From positions 186,001 through 250,000 of the forward strand of contig NZ_JADKRV010000004.1 of assembly GCF_015351025.1 (NCBI RefSeq): a stretch of 64,000 bases of DNA, read 5' to 3'. The translations under genes were made by a program, and so were the position numbers. This document shows, one piece after another, positions 19,823 to 26,988 of this stretch. How positions within the stretch are numbered: position 1 is the stretch's first letter; every line of letters starts with the position of its first letter. A model generated the notes under the pieces. The model was not told where the DNA came from. It did not search any database and worked only from the letters and a program-made list of their open reading frames with translations. This DNA is from Curtobacterium sp. VKM Ac-1376. Its GTDB lineage: Bacteria; Actinomycetota; Actinomycetes; Actinomycetales; Microbacteriaceae.

Positions 19823-20365
19823 GTGAACCTGTACTTCCGACTGCTCCTGCTGCAGCTCCGCATCCGCCTGCGCCCCCGGGTCGCGGGACGCCGGACCTCG
19901 CTGTGGGACGAGGTGCGGACACGGTTCCGGGTCGTGCCCACCGACCTCGACCCGCTACGCCACGTCAACAACGGCAAGTACCTGTCGATGCTCGACCTCG
20001 GTCGGCTCGACCTGATGCTCCGCTCGGGCTACTGGGCGGCCCTGTCCGAGCACGGCTGGTACCCCGTCGTGTCGGCGCAGACCATCACCTACAAGCGCTC
20101 GCTGACCCTCGGGCAGCGCTTCGAGCTCCGCACCCACGTGCTCGGGGTCGACGACCGTTCGGTGTACCTGGAGCAGACGTTCGTCCGGGGCGGGGCCGTG
20201 ATGGCCCGCGCCGTCGTGCAGGCCCGGTTCCTGCGGCGCTCCGGCGGGACGGTGTCGACGGCGGAACTGCTCGAGGCCGCCGGTGGAGCGGACCGCGACC
20301 TGACCGTGCCCGGCTGGGTGCACGACTGGGCCGCTGCGACCCGGATCAGCAGTGGCAGCGCCTGA
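19823..20365 (+). CDS. hotdog-fold thioesterase family protein
   Basis: 180 residues from GTG 19823. The motif DLDPLRHVNNGKYLSMLDLGR is the hotdog active-site helix with catalytic Asp and the HVNN turn, as in 4-hydroxybenzoyl-CoA thioesterase and THEM6-like proteins. The N-terminus (LYFRLLLLQLRIRLR) is a short basic-hydrophobic helix. It lies between two aldo/keto reductase genes; acyl substrate unknown. Confidence 0.88.
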   Translation: MNLYFRLLLLQLRIRLRPRVAGRRTSLWDEVRTRFRVVPTDLDPLRHVNNGKYLSMLDLGRLDLMLRSGYWAALSEHGWYPVVSAQTITYKRSLTLGQRFELRTHVLGVDDRSVYLEQTFVRGGAVMARAVVQARFLRRSGGTVSTAELLEAAGGADRDLTVPGWVHDWAAATRISSGSA

Positions 20366-20452
20366 TCCGCCCGACCGTGACCCGCGACGAGGGCGAGCGG
20401 TCGGGGGACACCGCCTCAGTGACCGGCAACCCACCCGGCGTAGACCGGGGGA

Positions 20453-21334
20453 ATGACCACAGGCACTGACACCACCAACCGTCCGGCCGCGTCCTCCGGT
20501 ACCTTCCGCATCGGCGGCGACCTCGAGGTCAACCGGCTCGGCTACGGCACCATGCAGCTCACCGGCCCCGGCGTCTGGGGACCGCCGAAGGACCACGACG
20601 AGGCGATCCGGGTCCTCAAGCGCGCCGTCGAACTCGGCGTGAACTTCTTCGACACCGCCGACTCGTACGGCCCCTACGTCGCCGAGGAGCTCCTCAAAGA
20701 GGCTCTGCACCCGTACGGCGACGACATCCTGATCGCGACGAAGGCCGGCCTGACCCGCACCGGCCCGAACGAGTGGCCGCCGGTCGGCCGCCCGGAGTAC
20801 CTGCGCCAGGAAGCCGAGATGAGCCTCCGCCGCCTGGGCCTCGAGCGCATCGACCTGTTCCAGCTCCACCGCATCGACCCGAAGGTCCCGCTCGAGGACC
20901 AGGTCGGCGAGCTGAAGAAGCTGCAGGACGAGGGCAAGATCCGCCACATCGGCCTGTCCGAGGTCTCCGTCGACGAGGTCAAGGCCGCGCAGGAGATCGC
21001 CACGATCGTCTCCGTGCAGAACCTCTACAACCTCACCGACCGCTCCTCGGAGGCACTGCTCGACTGGTCCGAGGAGCAGGGCATCGGCTTCATCCCGTGG
21101 TTCCCCCTGGCCACGGGCGGCCTGACCGGCGAGGACTCGCCGCTCACCGAGATCGCGGAGCGCAAGGGCGCCACCCCGGCGCAGCTCGCGCTCGCGTGGC
21201 TGCTCGAGCGGTCGCCGGTGATGCTGCCGATCCCTGGCACGTCGAGCGTCGCGCACCTGGAGGACAACCTCGCGGGCGCCACCGTCGAGCTCACCGACGA
21301 CGAGTTCGAGGAGCTGGCGAAGCTGGGTCACTGA
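20453..21334 (+). CDS. aldo/keto reductase, second copy
   Basis: 293 residues. Asp/Tyr in DTADSYGPY, Lys in LIATKAGL and His in FQLHRIDPK complete the AKR active site; the C-terminal [15 protein letters not shown] binds NADPH. It is closer to oxidoreductases of the AKR11/YdhF type than to the copy at 18708, so this is not a recent duplication. A ribosome site is weak at ATG 20453. The gene ends 40 bp before palindrome copy 3. Confidence 0.93.
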   Translation: MTTGTDTTNRPAASSGTFRIGGDLEVNRLGYGTMQLTGPGVWGPPKDHDEAIRVLKRAVELGVNFFDTADSYGPYVAEELLKEALHPYGDDILIATKAGLTRTGPNEWPPVGRPEYLRQEAEMSLRRLGLERIDLFQLHRIDPKVPLEDQVGELKKLQDEGKIRHIGLSEVSVDEVKAAQEIATIVSVQNLYNLTDRSSEALLDWSEEQGIGFIPWFPLATGGLTGEDSPLTEIAERKGATPAQLALAWLLERSPVMLPIPGTSSVAHLEDNLAGATVELTDDEFEELAKLGH

Positions 21335-21373
21335 CCCAGGGACGCGACCGCGGGTCGCGAACTCGACGACCGG

Positions 21374-21419
21374 GCGGACGGGAGGCGCGGTGCCAGCTGG
21401 CACCGCGCCTCCCGTCCGC
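21374..21419. repeat. 46-bp perfect palindrome, GACGGGAGGC family (copy 3)
   Basis: Perfect dyad centred between 21396 and 21397 with the CCAGCTGG centre of copy 1. It follows the second aldo/keto reductase gene by 40 bp and forms the outer part of the left direct repeat. Confidence 0.85.
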
Positions 21420-21499
21420 TTTTCGGTCACGTCTACCGCGCGCTGGCCGCGCCGCGCCGCTGGACCACCTCGGTGAGTCACGCGAGGATCCGGGCGTCG
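21374..21499. repeat. direct repeat, left copy: vestige of the hydrolase 3' end plus palindrome
   Basis: This 126-bp segment matches 22398-22523 without gaps at a constant offset of 1024 bp; I count about 15 mismatches, over half of them in the palindrome loop. Read on the minus strand it encodes the last 20 or so codons of the hydrolase (DARILA then LTEVVQRRGAASAR) with Trp changed to a TGA stop. It therefore looks like the displaced original end of the gene or an integration scar. Confidence 0.85.
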
Positions 21500-21513
21500 T
21501 GTCTACGGCGGAG

Positions 21514-21728
21514 ATGCTCAGGCGACCGGTGCCTCTTGGTCGCCCCCCTGGTTCTGTTGCCAACTACCGCGACGTCGCAGGACTACCGTCAGGGAAGACC
21601 GAGCCCGATTACAGCGTGAACTCGGGGCAGTTCCTGCTCGAAGGTACGTTGCGCGCCCCCTCCCGAACGGCATCGAGAAGGGCGAGATCCAGCTCGATCG
21701 CTTCAGCGGCATCAATGCGGAGTTCTGA
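21514..21728 (+). pseudogene. C-terminal remnant of a toxin-like protein, frameshifted in a C-tract
   Basis: The frame beginning near ATG 21514 reads PGSVANYRDVAGLPSGKTEP and then SGQFLLEGTLRAP. Losing one C in the run at 21656-21660 would shift it to LPNGIEKGEIQLDRFSGINA followed by EF and a TGA at 21726-21728. The combined ending (FLLEGTL..., DRFSGINAEF) recalls the extreme C-termini of actinobacterial polymorphic toxins; this is recall, not a search result. No start or N-terminal domain exists here; homology seems to begin right after the left direct repeat. The next gene starts one base after the stop, as immunity genes do. GC content is visibly lower than around it. Confidence 0.5.
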
Positions 21729-21729
21729 C

Positions 21730-22101
21730 ATGCAAGAAGTCTTCTTTCTCTCGTCCATGGACAGCAAGCGGCTCTCGTCCGTCTTCCGGTGCGAAGTGGA
21801 ACGACCGATCGAGCTCCCGAACGGTCACCATGCGCTGATGGTCAGCTGCGATCCGCCGCTGAACGGTCAGGAGCTCGGCCACCCGCTGGGCGTCGGGGAG
21901 CTGTTGCTCTGGAGTCGCTTCGAAGACGAAGACCTCTGGACCTTCCCCGCCTTCCCGCACTTCGTGCAGATCTGTCTCCCTGACGTCGATCTGCCTGTCC
22001 ATGCCATGCCTCCGAGCATCGCATGGGGCGAGATCTACAAGACCGAGGCAGACGCGCACGCCCACGAGATGAGCGCTCGCCCGCGCTCCTCGACGAAGTG
22101 A
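21730..22101 (+). CDS. hypothetical protein, candidate immunity protein
   Basis: 123 residues, ATG one base after the toxin-like stop, with GGAG seven bases upstream. The sequence is acidic and aromatic-rich (PHFVQICLPDVDLPVHAMPP, WTFPAF), unlike its Ala/Arg-rich neighbours, and codon use is less GC-biased. No family is recognised. The last residues (SARPRSSTK) look out of frame: another frame continues as ALLDEVIDLDAKLRQTREPP to a stop near 22160, so the 3' end may also be frameshifted. The immunity role is inferred only from position and composition. Confidence 0.5.
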   Translation: MQEVFFLSSMDSKRLSSVFRCEVERPIELPNGHHALMVSCDPPLNGQELGHPLGVGELLLWSRFEDEDLWTFPAFPHFVQICLPDVDLPVHAMPPSIAWGEIYKTEADAHAHEMSARPRSSTK

Positions 22102-22179
22102 TCGATCTGGACGCCAAGCTCCGGCAGACTCGCGAACCGCCCGACGAGGCAGCAGGAAGCGATCCGTGAGAGCGAGCAC

Positions 22180-22330
22180 ATGAAGACCGTGTCGTTCCGC
22201 AGGAGATCAGGCCGCCCGGCACTCAACCTCAGCCACGCCGAGGCGACGGACATCGCCGACAGCATCTGGCAGCTCATCGACGACGAGTTCCTCGAACGGA
22301 ACGATAGCCACACCACCCGCTTGGTGAGCG
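22180..22330 (+). pseudogene. short gene fragment at the end of the low-GC insert
   Basis: From ATG 22180 about 45 codons look coding (MKTVSFRRRSGRPALNLSHA, then DIADSIWQLIDDEFLERND) before the frame runs into two hairpins, where it loses coding character. It is probably a truncated remnant. No family recognised. Confidence 0.3.
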
Positions 22331-22371
22331 GGAAGGGTCGGGTGCGCGACGGTCACCCGACCATTTCTGCT
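22324..22371. repeat. inverted repeat, GAGCAGAAA...TTTCTGCTC family (diverged copy)
   Basis: ACCCGACCATTTCTGCTC on the right pairs imperfectly with GAGCGGGAAGGGTCGGGT on the left. The right arm differs by one base from that of the element at 9509-9559, and as there a GACGGGAGGC palindrome follows. Confidence 0.6.
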
Positions 22372-22397
22372 CTCGAAGCGACCGAACGGACGCAACG

Positions 22398-22443
22398 GCG
22401 GACGGGAGGCCCGTGGCGGGGTCGCCACGCGCCTCCCGTCCGC
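22398..22443. repeat. GACGGGAGGC-family palindrome (copy 4)
   Basis: 21-nt arms at 22398-22418 and 22423-22443 with one mismatch and a 4-nt loop. It lies 13 bp after the hydrolase stop codon and is placed as its terminator. Confidence 0.8.
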
Positions 22444-22523
22444 CCTTCGGTCGCGTCTACCGCGCGCTGGCCGCTCCGCGCCGCTGGACCACCTCGGTCA
22501 GCCACGCGAGGATCCGGGCGTCG
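22398..22523. repeat. direct repeat, right copy: functional 3' end of the hydrolase plus palindrome
   Basis: Partner of 21374-21499. It comprises palindrome copy 4 (22398-22443, arms of 21 nt with one mismatch) and the last codons of the intact alpha/beta hydrolase gene. The segment between the two copies, 21500-22397, has lower GC and unrelated content. Confidence 0.85.
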
Positions 22524-23680
22524 AACCAGTCGGCGTCGTGGTTCCAGAGCTTGGTGTGCCGGGCCGTGGTCTGGATCTCGAGCCGCACCAGGTCGGGCCG
22601 TGCGCGGGCCAGGTCGTGCGAGGCCGAGGACGGCACGAACCCGTCGTCGTCGCTGTGCAGCAGCAGGATCGGCACCGTGAGCTCGTCGGCACGGGCGACC
22701 ATGTCGAGCTCGCGCAGGTCGACGGGCCGCTGCAGCCCGGCCAAACGGTAGAGCACCGGCGTGCGGAGCAGGCGTTGGGCAACCTTGCGGACCGGCCGCG
22801 GCAGGCGCAGCAGCTTGCTCTGCGACTTGAGGACGGCGTGCCAGTCGACCACCGGCGACTCGAGCACGACCCCGTCGACCAGCCCGGCGAAACGCGAGCG
22901 GAGCAGGGTCTGCAGCACGACGGCGCCGCCCATCGACCAGCCCATGAGCACGACGCTCTGGGCGCCCTGTGCGGTGAGCCAGCGGAGGACGGAGTCGACG
23001 TCCTCCCACTCGGTGCTGCCGAGGCCGTAGCGGCCGTCGACGCTCGGCGGGGCGACGCCGTCGTTCCGCCACGACGCGAGGACGACCGAGTAGCCGGCGG
23101 CGCGGAAGACCGGGACGGCACGAATGGTCTCGGCGCGGGTCACGCCACGGCCGTGCACCAGGACGGCCCAGGGGGCGTCCGTGTCGTCGGCGCGGACGAC
23201 CCACGCGGGAGCCGGACCGTTGGGGGTGGGGATGTCGACGTCCTCGACGGGCACGTCGAGCTCGCCGGGGGTCAGGTAGAACCAGCCGCCCCAGCGACCG
23301 CGACGGGCGGCGGTCGGGTCGCCGGCGTCGATGGCGATGATGCGGCGCGTGACGGTGGTGTCGGTGGTGCCGAGCACTTCGCCGACGCGCATGTGGCCGG
23401 TGCCGCCCCCGAACCAGAGCGAGTAGCGGCCCTGCAACTCGGTGTCGGCGGTGCGCTCGATCGTGACGGTCTTCCGGACCGGGTCGACGGCGTGGATCGG
23501 GACGCGTTCGTTGCGCTTGCGGTCGGGGGTGACGACGGCGCGGGCGACGGCGGCGACGAAGCCACCGATGACGGCCGTCCCCACCGCGGCTGCTGCCAGA
23601 CCGGCGCCGAGTGCGATGAACCCGGCCGATCGTGCGGTCTCCTGGACGACGTCCTCGGCGGGTCGCGCGGATCGGGACAT
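22457..23680 (-). CDS. alpha/beta hydrolase with N-terminal membrane segment
   Basis: 407 residues from ATG 23680. A hydrophobic segment near 18-45 (FIALGAGLAAAAVGTAVIGG) suggests anchoring. The catalytic triad is visible: nucleophile elbow GWSMGG, Asp in LLHSDDDGFVPSSA and His in TARHTKLWNHD. Upstream, WAVLVHGRGVTRAE carries the oxyanion-type HG motif. It is an esterase/lipase-like hydrolase of unknown substrate. Its last codons are duplicated at 21374-21499. It is divergent from the DUF3000 gene. Confidence 0.88.
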   Translation of the reverse strand: MSRSARPAEDVVQETARSAGFIALGAGLAAAAVGTAVIGGFVAAVARAVVTPDRKRNERVPIHAVDPVRKTVTIERTADTELQGRYSLWFGGGTGHMRVGEVLGTTDTTVTRRIIAIDAGDPTAARRGRWGGWFYLTPGELDVPVEDVDIPTPNGPAPAWVVRADDTDAPWAVLVHGRGVTRAETIRAVPVFRAAGYSVVLASWRNDGVAPPSVDGRYGLGSTEWEDVDSVLRWLTAQGAQSVVLMGWSMGGAVVLQTLLRSRFAGLVDGVVLESPVVDWHAVLKSQSKLLRLPRPVRKVAQRLLRTPVLYRLAGLQRPVDLRELDMVARADELTVPILLLHSDDDGFVPSSASHDLARARPDLVRLEIQTTARHTKLWNHDADWFDARILAWLTEVVQRRGAASAR

Positions 23681-23703
23681 GGCCCGGAGCCTAGTCTGCA
23701 TGT

Positions 23704-24285
23704 GTGTCCGAAACCCGAGAGCCCGACGCCTTCGCGCGGCTCCGCGCGTTCGTGTCCGGCGGCAGCGGCCGTGCCGAGACCACCGTCACCGAGATCCCCT
23801 CGCCGACCCGGATCGCACCGTTCTCGATCGCCCTTGCGGCGGACGTGTCCGGCACCGCGCACGGCGTCGAGTCGGACCTGGGCACCGGCCGGTTCATCGC
23901 CCTGTACGACCCCGAAGAACCCGAGGGCTGGGGCGGCGCGTTCCGTGTCGTCTCGTTCGCGCAGGCGCCGCTCGAGCCGGAGATCGGTGTCGACGAGTTC
24001 GTCGCCGACGTGACCTGGAGCTGGCTCGTCGACGCGCTCGAGTCGCACGGTGCGACCTACGACCACGCATCGGGCACGGCAACCAAGATCATCTCGCGCG
24101 GCTACGGCGACCTCGCCGCACAGGGCGACGGCGCCCAGCTCGAGCTCCGCGCATCGTGGACACCACGCGGGGACGACCTCACCGCACACGTCCGGGCCTG
24201 GCAGGACATCGTCGCCATGCTCGCCGGTCTGCCGCCCGCATCGGACGGCGTGACCCTGCTGGCCCCGAGGAGGCTCGCCAAGTGA
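23704..24285 (+). CDS. DUF3000 family protein
   Basis: 193 residues, GTG start. VGVDEFVADVTWSWLVDALE-like text (here IGVDEFVADVTWSWLVDALE) and the ending SYGDL...ELRASWTPRG followed by HVRAWQDIVAMLAGLPP are characteristic of DUF3000, an actinobacterial protein of unknown function. It overlaps the RNase D gene by GTGA. The DUF3000-RNase D-dxs order is also found in mycobacteria (from memory Rv2680-Rv2682c). Confidence 0.9.
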   Translation: MSETREPDAFARLRAFVSGGSGRAETTVTEIPSPTRIAPFSIALAADVSGTAHGVESDLGTGRFIALYDPEEPEGWGGAFRVVSFAQAPLEPEIGVDEFVADVTWSWLVDALESHGATYDHASGTATKIISRGYGDLAAQGDGAQLELRASWTPRGDDLTAHVRAWQDIVAMLAGLPPASDGVTLLAPRRLAK

Positions 24286-25637
24286 CCGACCCCGCTCCCC
24301 AGGACGCCGCCGGTTCGACCGGCCCGGCTGCGCCCGCAGCCACGGCTGCCGGCTCGTCTGGCCCCGCCGCAGCTGCCGGCTCGGCTGGCACCGCTGCCGC
24401 GGCAGCTGCCGCCGCCAGCCCGGCCGTCGAGGCATCACACGACGCCGTCAAGGTCATCGACACCCGCGAGGACTACCTCGAGGCGGTCGCCGCGATCGCC
24501 GCCGGCCACGGCCCCGTCGCGGTCGACGCCGAACGCGCCAGCGGCTACCGGTACTCGCAGCGCGCCTACCTGATCCAGGTGTTCCGCCGTGGTGCCGGTG
24601 CCTTCCTGTTCGACCCGATCCCGATCGGCGACTTCTCCGAGCTGCAGGCCGCCATCGTCGACGAGGAGTGGCTGTTCCACGCCGCCTCGCAGGACCTGCC
24701 GTGCCTGCAGGAGGTCGGGCTCGTCCCGACGCGCATCTTCGACACCGAGCTCGGCGCCCGCATCGCCGGGTTCCCCCGCGTCGGCCTCGGCGCCGTCGTC
24801 GAGCAGCTGCTCGGCATCACGCTGGCGAAGGCGCACTCGGCCGCCGACTGGTCGACCCGTCCCCTGCCGCAGTCGTGGCTCGTCTACGCGTCGCTCGATG
24901 TCGAGCTGCTGCCCGACCTCCGGGACGCACTGGCCGAGAAGCTCGACGAGGCCGGCAAGACCCGCATCGCCCAGGAGGAGTTCGACGCGGTCCTGCACCG
25001 CGCGCCGAAGCCCGCCCGTGCCGAGCCCTGGCGTCGATTGTCCGGCATGCACGCGCTCCGTGGTGCCCGGGCGCTGGCGATCGCCCGGTCGCTCTGGCTC
25101 GCCCGTGACGAGTACGCCCGACAGGCTGACATCGCACCGGGTCGAACGATCCCGGACTCCGCGATCGTCGCCGCAGCGGCAGCCGCACCCGAGTCCCGCG
25201 CCGAACTCGGTGCGCTGAAGACCTTCACCGGCCGCGCCAGCCGCTCCGAGCTCGACCGCTGGTGGGCCGCGGTCGAGGAAGGCCGCACCACCGAGGACCT
25301 CCCCCGTCTCCGCGGTGCCGGTGAGGCCACGCTGCCCCCGCCCCGCGCCTGGGCCGACCGCAACCCGGCTGCCGACCGCCGGTACAAGGCCGCGCGCGCC
25401 GCGGTGACGAAGCGTGCCGAGGAGCTCGACATCCCGCTCGAGAACCTGCTCACGCCGGAGACGCTCCGGCTCGTGTCGTGGGCCCCGCCGTCGCCGCCGT
25501 CGACCGAGCTGGTCGGAGCGGCCCTCGCCGAGCACGACGCCCGCCCGTGGCAGGTCGAGGAACTCGCGTCGATCATCGCGTCGGCCTTTGTCGAGGCTGC
25601 ACAGCGGCCCGCGTCGACGGACGACGACGAGTCGTAG
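24282..25637 (+). CDS. ribonuclease D-like 3'-5' exonuclease with HRDC domain
   Basis: 451 residues from GTG 24282 overlapping the DUF3000 stop. Residues 1-50 are an Ala/Gly/Ser/Pro low-complexity tail. The DEDDy exonuclease domain follows: VAVDAERASGYRYS (Asp82, Glu84), HAASQDLPCL, and YASLDVELLPDLRDAL for the last acidic and Tyr-containing motif. HRDC-like helices begin near WRRLSGMHALRGARALAIAR, with a second such region at the C-terminus. It is expected to trim structured RNA 3' ends. The N-terminal extension is longer than in most homologues. Confidence 0.92.
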   Translation: MTDPAPQDAAGSTGPAAPAATAAGSSGPAAAAGSAGTAAAAAAAASPAVEASHDAVKVIDTREDYLEAVAAIAAGHGPVAVDAERASGYRYSQRAYLIQVFRRGAGAFLFDPIPIGDFSELQAAIVDEEWLFHAASQDLPCLQEVGLVPTRIFDTELGARIAGFPRVGLGAVVEQLLGITLAKAHSAADWSTRPLPQSWLVYASLDVELLPDLRDALAEKLDEAGKTRIAQEEFDAVLHRAPKPARAEPWRRLSGMHALRGARALAIARSLWLARDEYARQADIAPGRTIPDSAIVAAAAAAPESRAELGALKTFTGRASRSELDRWWAAVEEGRTTEDLPRLRGAGEATLPPPRAWADRNPAADRRYKAARAAVTKRAEELDIPLENLLTPETLRLVSWAPPSPPSTELVGAALAEHDARPWQVEELASIIASAFVEAAQRPASTDDDES

Positions 25638-25765
25638 GAACTGCCCAACCGGCATGCGGCCGCCCAGGCTGGGGGCATAGCGTCGGGAAGGTCGCCGGGC
25701 GAGGCCCGGCCCGGCCGGAGCGACCTGCGTTCCGGCCCGATCGAAGAGGATCTGGGAGGCCCGGA

Positions 25766-26986
25766 TTGCCAAAGGCATCAGACGTCGTGTTCGTGGACGG
25801 CGTGCGGACACCGTTCGGACGAGCCGGCGAGAAGGGGGTGTTCTGGAAGACCCGGTCTGACGACCTCGCGGTGCACGCGATGCGTGGACTGCTCGACCGG
25901 AACGCCTCGCTCGACGGAGTAGCGGTCGACGACGTCGCCGTCGCGGCGACCACGCAGCAGGGTGACCAGGGGCTGACGCTCGGCCGGACCGTGGGGATGC
26001 TCGCGGGCCTCCCGAAGTCGGTTCCCGGGTACGCCATCGACCGCATGTGCGCGGGTGCCATGACGAGCGTCACGACGCTCGCCGGCGCGATCGCCTTCGG
26101 CGCGGCCGACGTCGCCATCGCCGGCGGCGTCGAGCACATGGGGCGCCACCCGATGGGCTTCAACGCCGACCCGAACCCCCGCTTCGTCGCTGAGCGCATG
26201 GTCTCGAGCGACGCCCTCGTGATGGGTGCGACCGCCGAGCGCCTGCACGACCGCTTCCCCGCGATCACGAAGGACCGCACGGACGCCTACGCCGTCCAGT
26301 CCCAGCAGCGCTACGCCGCTGCCTGGGCCGCCGGCAAGCTGCAGCCGGACGTCATCCCGGTCGAGGTCAACAAGGGCGACGGCTGGGACGTCGTCAGCAC
26401 CGACGAGCCGCCGCGGCCGGGCACCACTCTGGAGGCCCTGGCCGCCTTGAAGACGCCGTTCCGGCCCCACGGACGGGTCACCGCCGGCAACGCGGCCGGA
26501 CTCAACGACGGTGCGACCATGAGCCTGCTCGCGTCCGAGGAGGGTGCGAAGCAGCACGGTCTGTCGACGAAGATGCGCATGGTCTCGTTCGCCTTCGCCG
26601 GCCTCGAACCCGAGGTCATGGGCGTCGGCCCCGTCCCCGCCACCGACAAGGCCCTGTCGAAGGCCGGACTGTCGATCGACGACATCGGCCTGTTCGAGAT
26701 CAACGAGGCGTTCGCTGTCCAGGTGCTCGCGTTCCTCGACAACTACGGCATCGCCCAGGACTCCACGAACGTCAACGCGTGGGGCGGCGCGATCGCCGTC
26801 GGCCACCCGCTGGCGTCGAGCGGCGTCCGCCTGATGAACCAGCTCGCCGCGCAGTTCGCGGAGCGCCCGGACGTCAAGTACGGCATCACCACGATGTGCA
26901 TCGGGCTCGGCCAGGGCGGCACCGTCATCTGGGAGAACCCGAACCACACCAAGTCGGCCGAGCGTTCGGCTCGGAAGGGGGCGTGA
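25766..26986 (+). CDS. thiolase (acetyl-CoA acyltransferase), beta-oxidation
   Basis: 406 residues from TTG 25766, preceded by GGGAGG at the right spacing. It has the acyl-accepting Cys95 in DRMCAGAM, INEAFAVQVLAF and GGAIAVGHPLASSG (His), and the second Cys in MCIGLGQGGTVIWEN. It catalyses thiolytic cleavage of 3-ketoacyl-CoA. The multifunctional enzyme follows 2 nt downstream, so the pair forms a fatty-acid oxidation unit equivalent to FadA with FadB/J. Confidence 0.94.
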   Translation: MPKASDVVFVDGVRTPFGRAGEKGVFWKTRSDDLAVHAMRGLLDRNASLDGVAVDDVAVAATTQQGDQGLTLGRTVGMLAGLPKSVPGYAIDRMCAGAMTSVTTLAGAIAFGAADVAIAGGVEHMGRHPMGFNADPNPRFVAERMVSSDALVMGATAERLHDRFPAITKDRTDAYAVQSQQRYAAAWAAGKLQPDVIPVEVNKGDGWDVVSTDEPPRPGTTLEALAALKTPFRPHGRVTAGNAAGLNDGATMSLLASEEGAKQHGLSTKMRMVSFAFAGLEPEVMGVGPVPATDKALSKAGLSIDDIGLFEINEAFAVQVLAFLDNYGIAQDSTNVNAWGGAIAVGHPLASSGVRLMNQLAAQFAERPDVKYGITTMCIGLGQGGTVIWENPNHTKSAERSARKGA

Positions 26987-26988
26987 CC

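Noticed and set aside
21712..22179. 155-codon minus-strand frame in the low-GC insert
   Set aside because: It is antisense to the 123-residue plus-strand gene, which has a ribosome site and better codon character.
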